Shown: one piece after another, positions 46,908 to 55,407 of the stretch
How the letters are laid out: each line of letters opens with the position of its first letter
Numbering within the stretch: the first letter of the stretch is position 1
NCBI RefSeq assembly: GCF_015775515.1
Contig: NZ_CP065383.1
Coordinates: 434,001 to 498,000 of the forward strand
Source of the DNA: Atribacter laminatus
GTDB taxonomy: Bacteria; Atribacterota; Atribacteria; Atribacterales; Atribacteraceae
Length of the DNA stretch: 64,000 nucleotides
Direction of reading: 5' to 3'
Notes under the pieces: model-generated
Databases searched by the model: none
Told to the model about the DNA's origin: nothing
What the model saw: the letters and a program-made list of their open reading frames with translations, nothing else
Made by a program: the position numbers and the translations under genes

Positions 46908-48923
46908 CTACCATTGATTTTCTGAACGATCAAGAAGCCATTTGGTATAAGAACGAGTATCAATTTCTTTGAGAAAGCGTGAAGGCTTCCGTATAAAAGA
47001 GGTTTGAGCCCGATTTCCTTCAGCTACGATTGGATAGCAAAGAAAAAGATAATCCTTGGCACGGGTACAGGCTACATAAAATAACCTTCGTTCTTCTTCG
47101 ATATCCTCTTCTTTTTCAATGCTCCTCCCCGAAGGGAAACCTCCCTCACAAAGCCAAATAACAAACACTACCGGCCACTCCAAACCCTTTGCTTGGTGGA
47201 CTGACGATAGAGTAATCTTTTCGTCAGGAAGTCCACCATCAACAATATTTTCTGCTTCCATATTACCTAACAGTGCCAGTTCACTTAAAAAATCATCCAG
47301 AGACTTATATTGGGATGCAAAATGAGCCAATTCTTCCATATCTTGGAGCCGTTCCCGGTAATCAGGATAATGGGTGGTTAAATATTCACTGTAACTCCCC
47401 TGGATAATTTTTTGGATCATGGTTCCTGGTTGGAAATCTATTTCTTCTAACTGGGAAAGCAATTCTATCAAAGTTAATAACCCTTCCCGGGCTCCGCGAG
47501 AAATATTTTCAGGAAGCTCTCTTTTTTGGACCAAACCTAAGGGATCGACTGACTCTCTAAAAAACTCCCATATTTTTTCGCTGGTCGCTTTTCCGATCCC
47601 GGGATATATTTTTAAAACCCGTTTCCAGGCAATTTCATCTCGGGGATTGGCTATCACTTTTAAATAAGCAACAATATCCTTAATATGTGCCTGCTCAAAA
47701 AACCGTAAACCAGAGCGTACTTCAAAAGGAATTCCTCGCCGAGTGAGTTCCATCTGGAGTTCCATGCTCTGATAATGAGCTCGGTATAAAACCGCTATAT
47801 CACGAAGCGAATAACCATTGTCACGAATGGTTAGAATTTGAGTGGCAACAAATTCACTTTGTTGTGAAGTGTTCCTTGCCGGGACAACAACAGGCTTTTC
47901 GCCAGACTGTCTCACCGCCTTCAAAGTTTTTTGATATTGTCGCGTATTATTTATAATCACTTGATTGGCCAAATCGAGAATGGGTGGGACGCTCCGATAG
48001 TTGGTCTCTAACTTAAAGAGGACACAATCGGGATACTTCTTGGGAAAATCCATGATATTGGCAAAATTAGCTCCTCGAAAGGAGTAAATACTCTGCGAGT
48101 CATCTCCGACTGCCAAGATATTCCGATACTCACTGGCAAAGAAATCGACAATTTCAGCTTGAATAAGGTTGGTATCTTGGTATTCATCTACCAGTACGTG
48201 ATGAAACATTTGAGCATATTTTCGTCGGGTCGCTTCATCTTGTTGAAAAAGCTCCCAAACATAACTCAATAAATCATCAAAATCCATGCAGTTCAATTCT
48301 CTTTTTCGATTCTGGTAAAGAGCAAAAATATGGCTTATATTGCCTGCCCATTCTCTAAATTGGGGATAGTTCTTATCAATGATGTCCTCTATCGATACCA
48401 AGGTATTTCTACAGAGGTTGATGACCTGCATAACGACGTCAGCCTTAGGAAAACGGCGAGCTTTGATATCAACTCCGGATTGAAGAATACAGGTTTCAAT
48501 CAAATCTTTTTGGTCTTCTCGGTCCAAAATGGTGTAATTAAAGTCAAAGCCAACTTTTTTCGCTTCCCGTCTGAGAATCAAATTTCCGATATGATGGAAA
48601 GTCCCTCCCCACATTCGGTTCAATGAAAGACCCAATAAGCACTCTACCCGATGGAGCATTTCTCGAGCAGCTTTATTGGTAAATGTAGCGAGTAAAATAT
48701 TCTCGGGATTGACACCCTGCTCAATAAGACGGGCAACCCGATAGGTAATGGTCCGGGTTTTTCCACTCCCCGCCCCCGCAATAACCAGCAAAGGACCCTC
48801 ACCAGCAAACACGACCTTTTGCTGTTCTTCATTTAACTCTGTCTCGTAGTCAATTTGGAAATATTTTGATTTATGAGTGGAAGATTGATTCACTGATTCG
48901 AGTTGATGCGAAGAAAAATCCAT
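46908..48923 (-). CDS. UvrD/PcrA/Rep-type ATP-dependent DNA helicase
   Basis: The 671-residue SF1A helicase has a Q motif LNEEQQKVVF, Walker A AGAGSGKTRT, Walker B VDEYQDTN, motif III VGDDSQSIYSFRGA, motif IV TNYRS, motif V VHQAKGLEW and motif VI ACTRAKD. It is shorter than PcrA and lacks a clear C-terminal polymerase-binding tail. It unwinds 3'-5' in repair or replication restart. PcrA and Rep cannot be separated by eye. Confidence 0.92.
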   Translation of the reverse strand: MDFSSHQLESVNQSSTHKSKYFQIDYETELNEEQQKVVFAGEGPLLVIAGAGSGKTRTITYRVARLIEQGVNPENILLATFTNKAAREMLHRVECLLGLSLNRMWGGTFHHIGNLILRREAKKVGFDFNYTILDREDQKDLIETCILQSGVDIKARRFPKADVVMQVINLCRNTLVSIEDIIDKNYPQFREWAGNISHIFALYQNRKRELNCMDFDDLLSYVWELFQQDEATRRKYAQMFHHVLVDEYQDTNLIQAEIVDFFASEYRNILAVGDDSQSIYSFRGANFANIMDFPKKYPDCVLFKLETNYRSVPPILDLANQVIINNTRQYQKTLKAVRQSGEKPVVVPARNTSQQSEFVATQILTIRDNGYSLRDIAVLYRAHYQSMELQMELTRRGIPFEVRSGLRFFEQAHIKDIVAYLKVIANPRDEIAWKRVLKIYPGIGKATSEKIWEFFRESVDPLGLVQKRELPENISRGAREGLLTLIELLSQLEEIDFQPGTMIQKIIQGSYSEYLTTHYPDYRERLQDMEELAHFASQYKSLDDFLSELALLGNMEAENIVDGGLPDEKITLSSVHQAKGLEWPVVFVIWLCEGGFPSGRSIEKEEDIEEERRLFYVACTRAKDYLFLCYPIVAEGNRAQTSFIRKPSRFLKEIDTRSYTKWLLDRSENQW

Positions 48924-48939
48924 AGAAAAAACATTCCTC

Positions 48940-49255
48940 AGCTTTCTTATTTATTTCCGTTCGATAAACTCATCAACGGGCTTGATAAATCAAACCCCTA
49001 CTAAAGAATTAAAAAATGTAGGGGCGGCAATTTATTGCGCCCGTTCTTTATTTACTGTAGCGACATGCCATGGCATGTCGAATCTTGGGTTTTCACCCTC
49101 ATCCTGACCTTCTCCCATTTCTCTTGCTTTCCTCTCCACCGGTGGGAGAGGATTAAGGTGAGGGGGGCTCTTGTACTTTCCTCAATCTTTGTCTCAAAGC
49201 ACCAATCTTGGATCTACATCCTAAGTTTTCACCCTCATCCTGACCTTCTCCGGTA
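48940..49255. repeat. Intergenic repeat island 6 (left of the IS481-type element)
   Basis: Contains the GGGC..TGATAAATCAAACCCC / GGGGCGGCAATTTATT companion (48975-49042), the 20-bp palindrome (49061), CCTTCTCCC, and a CCTCTCC/GGAGAGG unit (49131-49150) with its GGATTAAGGTGAGGGGG tail. The CACCCTCATCCTGACCTTCTC unit (49230-49250) is broken here by the insertion sequence. Confidence 0.8.
49061..49080. repeat. 20-bp perfect palindrome, copy 3
   Basis: Identical to the other copies, with TGTAG before and AATCTT after. Confidence 0.95.
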
Positions 49256-50557
49256 TGATCCGGACACATAGGTAACAGAAAGTTCCTGACACATAGGTAA
49301 CACTTTGTATACTACTGGCATAAGGAGGAATGCCTTATGCCATGGACGGAGGTACACAAAGTGGATCTCAGACAAGAATTGATTTATCGTTATCTCAACA
49401 AGGAAAAGGTGACAGATTTGTGTCGAGAATATGGAATCTCTCGAAAAACCGCCTATAAGTTTATTCATCGTTTTCAAGCCTTTGGTTTGGATGGACTTAA
49501 AGATCAATCCCGACGTCCTCATCACCTGGCGGGTCAAACTGATGCCCTGACCGAGCAAATGATTCTGGATACCAAATTCAAGCATCCCAGTTGGGGAGCT
49601 AAAAAGCTCAAGCCCGCCTTGGAAAGACAGTATCCCGATATTGTCTTTCCAGCAATCAGTACCATCAGTGCCATCTTATCTCGCCATGGACTGGTGAGAT
49701 CACACCCTCGTCGATTGAGAAGAAGTGTGCCAACCAGTCAACTTCGAACCAGCCATGAACCCAATGAGATCTGGTGTGTCGACTTTAAAGGACAATTTCG
49801 AACCCAAGATCGGAAATACTGTTATCCTTTAACCATCACCGATCACTATAGCCGGTATCTCCTTGCCTGTGAAGCTCTTTCCTCTCCCAGCATTCAAGAA
49901 TCCCTTCCGGTCTTCAAAGAGTGCTTTTCCACATATGGTCTTCCCCAGGTGATCCGCAGTGATAACGGGAGTCCCTTTGCTTCTCTTCACTCTCCCTTTG
50001 GACTCACTCAACTCTCGGTGTGGTTAGTGAAACTCGGCATCATCTTAGAGCGCATTGATCCGGGACATCCAGAACAAAATAGCCGTCATGAACGGATGCA
50101 CCGCACCTTAAAAGAAGAGGCCTGTCAAAAACCAGCCACCAATCTTTTCACCCAACAAGACCGCTTTGAAACCTTTAAAACCATCTATAACACCGTACGA
50201 CCCCATGAAGCAATCAACCAAGAAACCCCAGCTTCCTGGTACCACAAAAGTGACCGGCCCTATCCAAAAACCTTAAGTGATTGTGAATATCCTCATCATA
50301 CGCTCACTCGTAAAGTCGATTCCTCAGGACGGATTTCTCTTTATGGCAACCGTCTGATCAGAATCAGTAAAGTCTTTGCTGGTGAACTTCTCGGATTCAA
50401 AGACTATACTCATTCCTGGTTAGTTAGTTTCTCTACCTATGATATTGGTATAATTGATAAAAAGACCCTTACTTTTGAATCAACGGAGATTCAAGATGAT
50501 TAAAAAGTGTTACCTATGTCCTTAGACTAAAGTGTAACCTATGTCCCCGTTCGTACA
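49256..50557 (+). mobile_element. IS481-family insertion sequence
   Basis: About 1.3 kb with one transposase gene. Each end carries two copies of an ACATAGGTAACA motif in inverted orientation to the other end. They lie at 49266 and 49291 on the left and at 50508 and 50533 (complement) on the right, both pairs with a 25-base period. The flanks rejoin into an uninterrupted CCTTCTCCCATCAAGGGAG repeat if one CTC is removed, suggesting a CTC target duplication. The exact outer ends are uncertain by about five bases (49251-49256 on the left). The transposase frame is intact, so the element may be active. Confidence 0.85.
49337..50503 (+). CDS. IS481-family DDE transposase
   Basis: The 388-residue protein has an N-terminal helix-turn-helix (KVTDLCREYGISRKTAYKFIHRF) and an integrase core with the three catalytic acids in WCVDFKGQF, IRSDNGSPFAS and the NSRHERMHRTLKEEA helix. 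A C-terminal beta domain follows. It is full length with no frameshift. The ATG is preceded by AAGGAGGAATGCCTT. Confidence 0.92.
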   Translation: MPWTEVHKVDLRQELIYRYLNKEKVTDLCREYGISRKTAYKFIHRFQAFGLDGLKDQSRRPHHLAGQTDALTEQMILDTKFKHPSWGAKKLKPALERQYPDIVFPAISTISAILSRHGLVRSHPRRLRRSVPTSQLRTSHEPNEIWCVDFKGQFRTQDRKYCYPLTITDHYSRYLLACEALSSPSIQESLPVFKECFSTYGLPQVIRSDNGSPFASLHSPFGLTQLSVWLVKLGIILERIDPGHPEQNSRHERMHRTLKEEACQKPATNLFTQQDRFETFKTIYNTVRPHEAINQETPASWYHKSDRPYPKTLSDCEYPHHTLTRKVDSSGRISLYGNRLIRISKVFAGELLGFKDYTHSWLVSFSTYDIGIIDKKTLTFESTEIQDD

Positions 50558-50825
50558 CTCCCATCAAGGGAGAAGGAATTATAATGATGCGTCATCCTGA
50601 GCCCTCGCTTTTTGAGGGCGTGAGAATCTCATCCACTTACTCCGTCATTGCGAGGAGCGTCCTTTGCGACGTGGCAATCTCTTACACCACTCCGTCATTG
50701 CGAGGAGCGTCCTTTGCGACGTGGCAATCTCATTTAGAAGTATTTTTTATGAAATAATTAAAGGATGAGATTCTCACGTCGTCCAACCAAAGAACGGTTG
50801 AATTCCTCGCATAACAGTCTATCAT
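50558..50825. repeat. Intergenic repeat island 6 (right of the IS481-type element)
   Basis: Starts with the second half of the broken CCCATCAAGGGAGAAGG unit. It continues with a hairpin with outer ATCCT/AGAAT (50594/50623) and inner GCCCTC/GAGGGC (50601/50614), then two exact 50-base tandem ATTGC/GCAAT units (50647/50674 and 50697/50724). A reverse unit with CCAACC/GGTTG inner stem ends the block (50766-50812). Confidence 0.8.
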
Positions 50826-50849
50826 CTTTATTTATAGATTGAATTTCCC

Positions 50850-51500
50850 TTAAGTTCTCGATTGAACCGCATCCATCAAAACAGCAGTAACCAAAAAAAC
50901 AAAAAGGACAAAAGGACTTTGCCCAAAGAAAGTATCACTTTCCCCCAATCTTTTCAACACTTCACAAAAAGCAACCACCAGCAGCGAACTTCCCAGCAAA
51001 GAACTCAAGGCTCTGAGAAGGCCTTTCCAGTTTATGCATAGTATTCCTATAATAATGGAAATAACCAAAACCCCTAAAAAGCTAAAATAACGCATAAAAC
51101 GAATTATCTCAACCCACTCCGATAGCCAGATTAATGCATAAAACACATTGATGGCGACAATAAATCCGGAAAAAAATCTTCCGATATAATCACCCTTTCT
51201 CGAGGAGATTGCAAGAAATGAAACAAATAGAGCAAGAACAATGACTATCCAAAAAATGATTGACTTGGGATTAAAAAACCAGTGGTCAACTGCACTCCTG
51301 CTCCATCGAACCGGATTCGTGCTAAAAGCCAACAATTGTCCTCCCATGAGAAAGAACAAAAAAGTGGAAATAACATAAAATAGTTTCTTGAGTTTCTGAA
51401 AAAAGAAACCAATTAATATCCCTAAAAAAAGAAGAGAAAAGAAGAAAATATACCAACCTAATTGATTGTTCAAACTTTTCAACCAGATTTCAAGAAACAC
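50850..51500 (-). CDS. Multi-pass membrane protein of unknown function
   Basis: The 216-residue protein has about seven hydrophobic helices and short polar loops (KLKKLF, SSRKGDYIGRF, LKRLGESDTFFG). A conserved-looking NPVRWSRSAVDHWFFNP loop between helices 2 and 3 is the only region with many polar aromatic residues. No family is recognised. It is flanked on both sides by repeat islands and by the two insertion sequences, with no operon partner. Confidence 0.6.
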   Translation of the reverse strand: MFLEIWLKSLNNQLGWYIFFFSLLFLGILIGFFFQKLKKLFYVISTFLFFLMGGQLLAFSTNPVRWSRSAVDHWFFNPKSIIFWIVIVLALFVSFLAISSRKGDYIGRFFSGFIVAINVFYALIWLSEWVEIIRFMRYFSFLGVLVISIIIGILCINWKGLLRALSSLLGSSLLVVAFCEVLKRLGESDTFFGQSPFVLFVFLVTAVLMDAVQSRT

Positions 51501-51579
51501 TCAACAGCCCCCAGTCTTAAAGATTTATCAACGAGAAGTAAGAAACCATTTTTTGTTTATATCCAAAAATCCATTATAG

Positions 51580-51882
51580 ATCCTCGTACTGATTTACACA
51601 CCAGATAAGGCTGAAAATACCTATCTCACTCCGTCATTGCGAGGAGCGTCCTATGCGACGTGGCAATCTCATCCACCCTCCCCGTCATTCTGAGGAGCGA
51701 ATTTTGCGACGTGAGAATCTCACTCTTTAATTTTTTTTTCTTTATTTTTCTCTCCCCCTCGCCCCATCGCCCTCTCTGCACTGCATTTCTTGGCCCGATC
51801 TTCATATAACGTAGCGACATGCCATGGCATGTCGAATCCTGGTTTTCACCTTCATCCTCACCCTCTCCCATTTCTCTTACTT
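51580..51882. repeat. Intergenic repeat island 7 (left of the IS3-type element)
   Basis: Partial CCAGAT..GGCTGAAAATA unit (51600-51622), ATTGC/GCAAT hairpin (51636/51663), ATTCT/AGAAT hairpin (51687/51714), the 20-bp palindrome (51815), and the start of a CCCTCTCCCATTTCTCTTACTT unit that the IS3-type element interrupts. Confidence 0.8.
51815..51834. repeat. 20-bp perfect palindrome, copy 4
   Basis: Identical to the other copies. It is preceded by CGTAG and followed by AATCCT. Confidence 0.95.
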
Positions 51883-51909
51883 TGGACTTCCCCCGATAAA
51901 GCGGAGGCA

Positions 51910-52782
51910 CTAAGAAGCAACAAGACAAGCTCTCCTTTCAAACTGTTCTGGACTCAAATATCCTAAAGATGAATGGAGACGGACACGATTATAGAAATGT
52001 TCAATGTATTCAAAGAGACTGCTATGGGCTTCCTGTCGAGTCTGGTATCGTTCATGATACACCAATTCCATTTTTAAGGTTTTAAAGAACGATTCAGCAC
52101 AAGCATTATCATAGCAGTTTCCTTTCCGACTCATACTGGGCAGGAAACCATGTTTAGTCAGAATATTTTGAAATTCGAAACTCACATACTGTCTCCCTCG
52201 ATCAGAGTGAAGAATTAGACCAGGACCAGCTTTTCGATTCTGCATGGCTCTCTGTAAAGCCATGCACACTAAATCATGAGAAAGACTGTGGCTGGTTGCC
52301 CACCCAACCACTTTCCGAGAAAACAGATCCAGGATGGTGGCTAAATACAACCACCCTTCCTGGGTGGGGATATAGGTAATATCAGACACCCAAACCTGGT
52401 TTGAACACTCGACGAGAAAGTTTTGATTGAGACGATTATCAGCAACTGGATGCTGATGATTCGAATCAGTGGTGACCCGATAGCGACGATGGGTTGTAGC
52501 TCGTATCTCATGGTGTTTCATGAGGCGAGCAACTCGGTTCTTACTACAGGACCACCCTTTTTCTTTTCTAAGCCACTGGGTAATTCGAGGGCTTCCATAG
52601 CGTTTCCGGTGAGCATGGAAAGTCACTCGGATATCAACCAATAGTTGCTCATTGTCGATCTCTCGTTTAGATCTTTTTCTTTTTCGAAACGCATAGTACC
52701 CGCTCACTGAAACATTCAAAACGTTGCACATCCTCTCCACCGAAAACGGCGAGCGGTGCTGATGGATAAATTGGAAAATCAT
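51910..52782 (-). CDS. IS3-family transposase OrfB (DDE integrase core)
   Basis: The 290-residue protein has the HTH_21-type start (SVERMCNVLNVSVSGYYAFRKRKRSKRE) and an integrase core with catalytic acids in WVSDITYIPTQEGW, LHSDRGRQYVS and NACAESFFKTLKMELV. The usual HSDRGSQY serine is arginine here. It lies in the -1 frame relative to orfA and is probably made as an OrfAB fusion by frameshifting. A free start at 52782 overlaps the orfA stop (ATGA). Confidence 0.92.
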   Translation of the reverse strand: MIFQFIHQHRSPFSVERMCNVLNVSVSGYYAFRKRKRSKREIDNEQLLVDIRVTFHAHRKRYGSPRITQWLRKEKGWSCSKNRVARLMKHHEIRATTHRRYRVTTDSNHQHPVADNRLNQNFLVECSNQVWVSDITYIPTQEGWLYLATILDLFSRKVVGWATSHSLSHDLVCMALQRAMQNRKAGPGLILHSDRGRQYVSFEFQNILTKHGFLPSMSRKGNCYDNACAESFFKTLKMELVYHERYQTRQEAHSSLFEYIEHFYNRVRLHSSLGYLSPEQFERRACLVAS

Positions 52783-53084
52783 CTTGGTGTCTTTGAGAAG
52801 ATGGCAAGTGCTTTTTTTAGGATATCTCGTTCTTCAGTCACTCGTTCTAGGTCACGTTTTAACTGTCGGAATTGTTCATCTTCTGGTTTTAAGTGACCGG
52901 TTCCAGGAAAAGCATTGACCGGATCTTCTTCAAAGGCTTTCTTCCATTTATAGATGGTATTTTTTCCTAATCCAAAATCTCGAGCAACGTGGGCAATAGG
53001 TCTTTTTTGTTCATTGACTAAGCGAAGGATTTCTAATTTAAATTCTTTGTCATACTTTCGCCGTTGTTCTTTTTCTTGATTCAT
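52779..53084 (-). CDS. IS3-family transposase OrfA (helix-turn-helix)
   Basis: The 101-residue protein has a helix-turn-helix (EFKLEILRLVNEQKRPIAHVARDFGLGKNTIYKW) and a leucine-zipper-like coil (EQFRQLKRDLERVTEERDILKKAL) used for multimerisation. An A7G run near its end is a frameshift site. The stop overlaps the orfB start by four bases. Confidence 0.92.
   Translation of the reverse strand: MNQEKEQRRKYDKEFKLEILRLVNEQKRPIAHVARDFGLGKNTIYKWKKAFEEDPVNAFPGTGHLKPEDEQFRQLKRDLERVTEERDILKKALAIFSKTPR
52811..52818 (-). other. Probable -1 ribosomal frameshift site (A7G) in the IS3 element
   Basis: On the coding strand CTA AAA AAA GCA gives an A-AAA-AAG slippery heptamer in the orfA frame. After a one-base backward slip the frame runs AGC ACT TGC CAT CTT CTC AAA GAC ACC AAG ATG straight into orfB without a stop. 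This is the canonical IS3 mechanism for the OrfAB transposase. Confidence 0.75.
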
Positions 53085-53151
53085 GATTCATTGACACCCC
53101 CGATTTATTATATTCTCTTCTCCAAGACTCTACAAAATCGGGGAAAGACCA

Positions 53152-53905
53152 CTTTCCTCTCCCCTCGTGGGAGAGGATTAAGGTGAGGGGGCTCTTGTGC
53201 TTTCCTCAATCTTTATCTCAAAGCACCAAGCTTGAATCTTCATCTTAAGTTATCACCTTCATCCTCACCCTCTCCCATTTCTCTTGCTTTCCTCTCCCCT
53301 CGTGGGAGAGGTTTTTTCCTTTTTCTTTCCTCTCCCCTGGTGGGAGAGGATTAAGGTGAGGGGGCCCTTGTGCTTTCCTCAATCTTTGTCTTAGAGCATC
53401 AAGCTTGGATCTACATCCTAAGTTTTCACCCTCATCCTGACCTTCTCCCATCAAGGGAGAAGGAATATAAATCCGTCATTGCGAGGAGCGTCCTATGCGA
53501 CGTGGCAATCTCTTACATTCTCCCCGTCGCAAAGTGGCACCCCTCTTAAGAGAGGAATTATTCAATTTATTCCCCCATTGAGGGGGGATTCAGGGGGGTG
53601 TGCCTTTTTCTTTTTTTTAATCACTTTTCATTCTTTTCCGTATTCTCAGGATAGACCTACATGCCACTTTCATGGCACCACATGAGGATGAAAATACCTA
53701 TCTAAATCCGTCATTGCGAGGAGCGTCCTTTGCGACGTGGCAATCTCATCCACCCTCCCCGTCATTCTGAGGAGCGAATTTTGCGACGTGAGAATCTCAT
53801 CCTTTTTAATCTTTTCCAAAATTAAAATATAAAAGATGAGATCCTCACGCGGGAAAGCACCAATCCGGATGACGTCATTTTTAATCATTACTATATTTTC
53901 AGGAA
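53152..53905. repeat. Intergenic repeat island 7 (right of the IS3-type element)
   Basis: Three CCTCTCCCC/GGGAGAGG units (53155, 53289, 53330) alternate with the spacer that runs GGATTAAGGTGAGGGGG ... CACCCTCATCC. An ATTGC/GCAAT hairpin lies at 53478/53505, then a CCCCCATTGAGGGGGG unit (53572-53602) and a GGATAGACC...GATGAAAATA unit (53649-53698). ATTGC/GCAAT at 53713/53740, ATTCT/AGAAT at 53764/53791 and a reverse unit at 53836-53876 complete it. No gene. Confidence 0.8.
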
Positions 53906-53914
53906 AGATTCTAA

Positions 53915-54694
53915 TTAATTAGATGTATCTCTTTGAGAAAGGAGTATTTTTGCTGCTTGCACTGCAACCCGAGACATTCTTTCCTCGACTTCCTGAAGTG
54001 TTTTCAGATCAACATCCTCCTTCTGATTCCGATTCACGATTACCCCACAGATAGCACCTGCTTTTAATCCAAATACTCGTACAAGGGTATAAAGAGTGGC
54101 AATTTCCATTTCATAATTTAAAATTCCTAATTTCTTCCATTCCTGAAAACTCCCTTGCAATGAACGAATAACATAATGGGTAAAGGTATCATACCGTTCT
54201 TGACCGGGATAAAAGGTTGCCGAAGTACACGTAATGCCAGAATGATAATTATATCCCAATTGTTTTGCCGCCTGGTTGAGAGCGGTAACAACAGAAAAAT
54301 CTGCACAGGCAGGGAAGGACATTGGAGCATAATGTTCCGAAGTACCATCCATCCTCACTGCTCCCTCACTGATGATTAAGTCCCCTACCCGGATAAAATC
54401 CTGAATTGCTCCAGAAGTTCCCACTCGAATAAAAGTTTGAATTCCCAGCCGCGCTAACTCTTCAATAGCAATAGCCAGTGAAGGACCTCCAATACCAGAA
54501 GATACCACTAATATTCTATCCTTCCCATCATCAGCGATAACACTTCGGTATTCACGATGGAAAGCGATTTCTTGGTAAGAACCAAATTCTTGGGCAATGG
54601 TTACGACCCTCTCTGGTGCTCCAGGGATAAGTGCAATCGTAGCTCCCCGAAGGTCGTCTTCTGCCATTGAGAGATGATAAGCATAATACTTCAT
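53915..54694 (-). CDS. udp: Uridine phosphorylase-type nucleoside phosphorylase
   Basis: The 259-residue NP-I phosphorylase has IALIPGAPERV (phosphate site), VVSSGIGGPSLAIAIEELARLG, FIRVGTSGAIQ, and LNYEMEIATLYTLVRVFGLKAG with the ribose-binding Glu-Met-Glu. The order and the FYPGQERYDT segment fit uridine phosphorylases better than DeoD. It converts uridine and phosphate to uracil and ribose-1-phosphate. The frame opens ten codons upstream; ATG 54694 has GGGGAGG nearby. Divergent from the nucleoside kinase across a repeat island. Confidence 0.85.
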   Translation of the reverse strand: MKYYAYHLSMAEDDLRGATIALIPGAPERVVTIAQEFGSYQEIAFHREYRSVIADDGKDRILVVSSGIGGPSLAIAIEELARLGIQTFIRVGTSGAIQDFIRVGDLIISEGAVRMDGTSEHYAPMSFPACADFSVVTALNQAAKQLGYNYHSGITCTSATFYPGQERYDTFTHYVIRSLQGSFQEWKKLGILNYEMEIATLYTLVRVFGLKAGAICGVIVNRNQKEDVDLKTLQEVEERMSRVAVQAAKILLSQRDTSN

Positions 54695-54779
54695 TCGCTG
54701 CCTCCCCTTACCAAAAAAATTCACCCGATTCCATCATATCCTAACACAAAACGAAAGGAGACAGTAGATATTCAAAATA

Positions 54780-55275
54780 ATCTACTAAAAGAAAACCCAC
54801 GGGCATGATAAATCAAGCCCCTACCAAAGGATATTTTTATGTAGGGGCGACAATTTATTGCACCCGGTCTTTATTTAACGTAGCGACATGCCATGGCATG
54901 TCGAATCATGGGTTTTCATTCCTTTCTAGTACTACTAAGTGGCATGAGGATTTATCCTATCCTAAAAATATCATAAAATAAATTCCCCCATTGAGGGGGG
55001 TTAGGGGGGTGTGCATTTAATCGGTCATCCTGAGCCCTGGCTTTTTGAGGGCGTGAGGATCTCATCCTTTAATTTTTTTTAATTCATAATCTTTAAGGAA
55101 GAAATCTTTAGGTTTATAGAAAAAGAAACACCAGATTGTCGCTCTTATCACCAATTGCTGTTTCTTTTATCCGGCTCACGCCTCACTTCTCACGAATCAC
55201 TGATTCTACTAAATGAGATTGCCACGTCATCTAATCAAAAAACGATTAGATTCCTCGCAATGACAGTATTAGATA
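54780..55275. repeat. Intergenic repeat island 8
   Basis: GGGCATGATAAATCAAGCCCC / GGGGCGACAATTTATT companion (54800-54865), 20-bp palindrome (54884), a CCCCCATTGAGGGGGG unit (54983-54998), and a hairpin with outer ATCCT/AGGAT (55026/55055) and inner GCCCT/AGGGC. The 135-base repeat shared with 22733-22870 spans 55085-55225. A last ATTGC/GCAAT hairpin (55218/55257) has a perfect eight-pair inner stem ATCTAATC/GATTAGAT. No gene. Confidence 0.8.
54884..54903. repeat. 20-bp perfect palindrome, copy 5
   Basis: Identical to the other copies. It is preceded by CGTAG and followed by AATCAT. Confidence 0.95.
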
Positions 55276-55407
55276 GTTATTTTACCTTCTGGCAATAACA
55301 CAAATCCAGCATTTGTGACGTTCCTATTAACCAGATTTTACAGAGCAGTCAAGTCTGAGTACAATAATAATCAATCAGAAGAAATTTTATATTTGGCGGT
55401 GATCGAG

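Larger units (their letters stand above)
51883..53151 (-). mobile_element. IS3-family insertion sequence
   Basis: About 1.27 kb with overlapping orfA and orfB. Terminal inverted repeats match at 13 of 15 positions: TGGACTTCCCCCGAT at 51883 and the complement of TGGTCTTTCCCCGAT ending at 53151. CTT flanks both ends (51880-51882 and 53152-53154), a three-base target duplication typical of the family. Removing the element and one CTT restores the TTTCTCTT(G/A)CTTTCCTCTCCCC repeat seen intact at 53278-53300. Confidence 0.9.

Noticed and set aside
51910-53084. Broken transposase (two ORFs) as a pseudogene
   Set aside because: The -1 relation with an A7G slippery run is the normal IS3 arrangement, not a disabling mutation.
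48924-53914. Composite transposon carrying the membrane gene at 50850
   Set aside because: The two bracketing elements belong to different families (IS481 and IS3) with different ends and separate target duplications, so they inserted independently.
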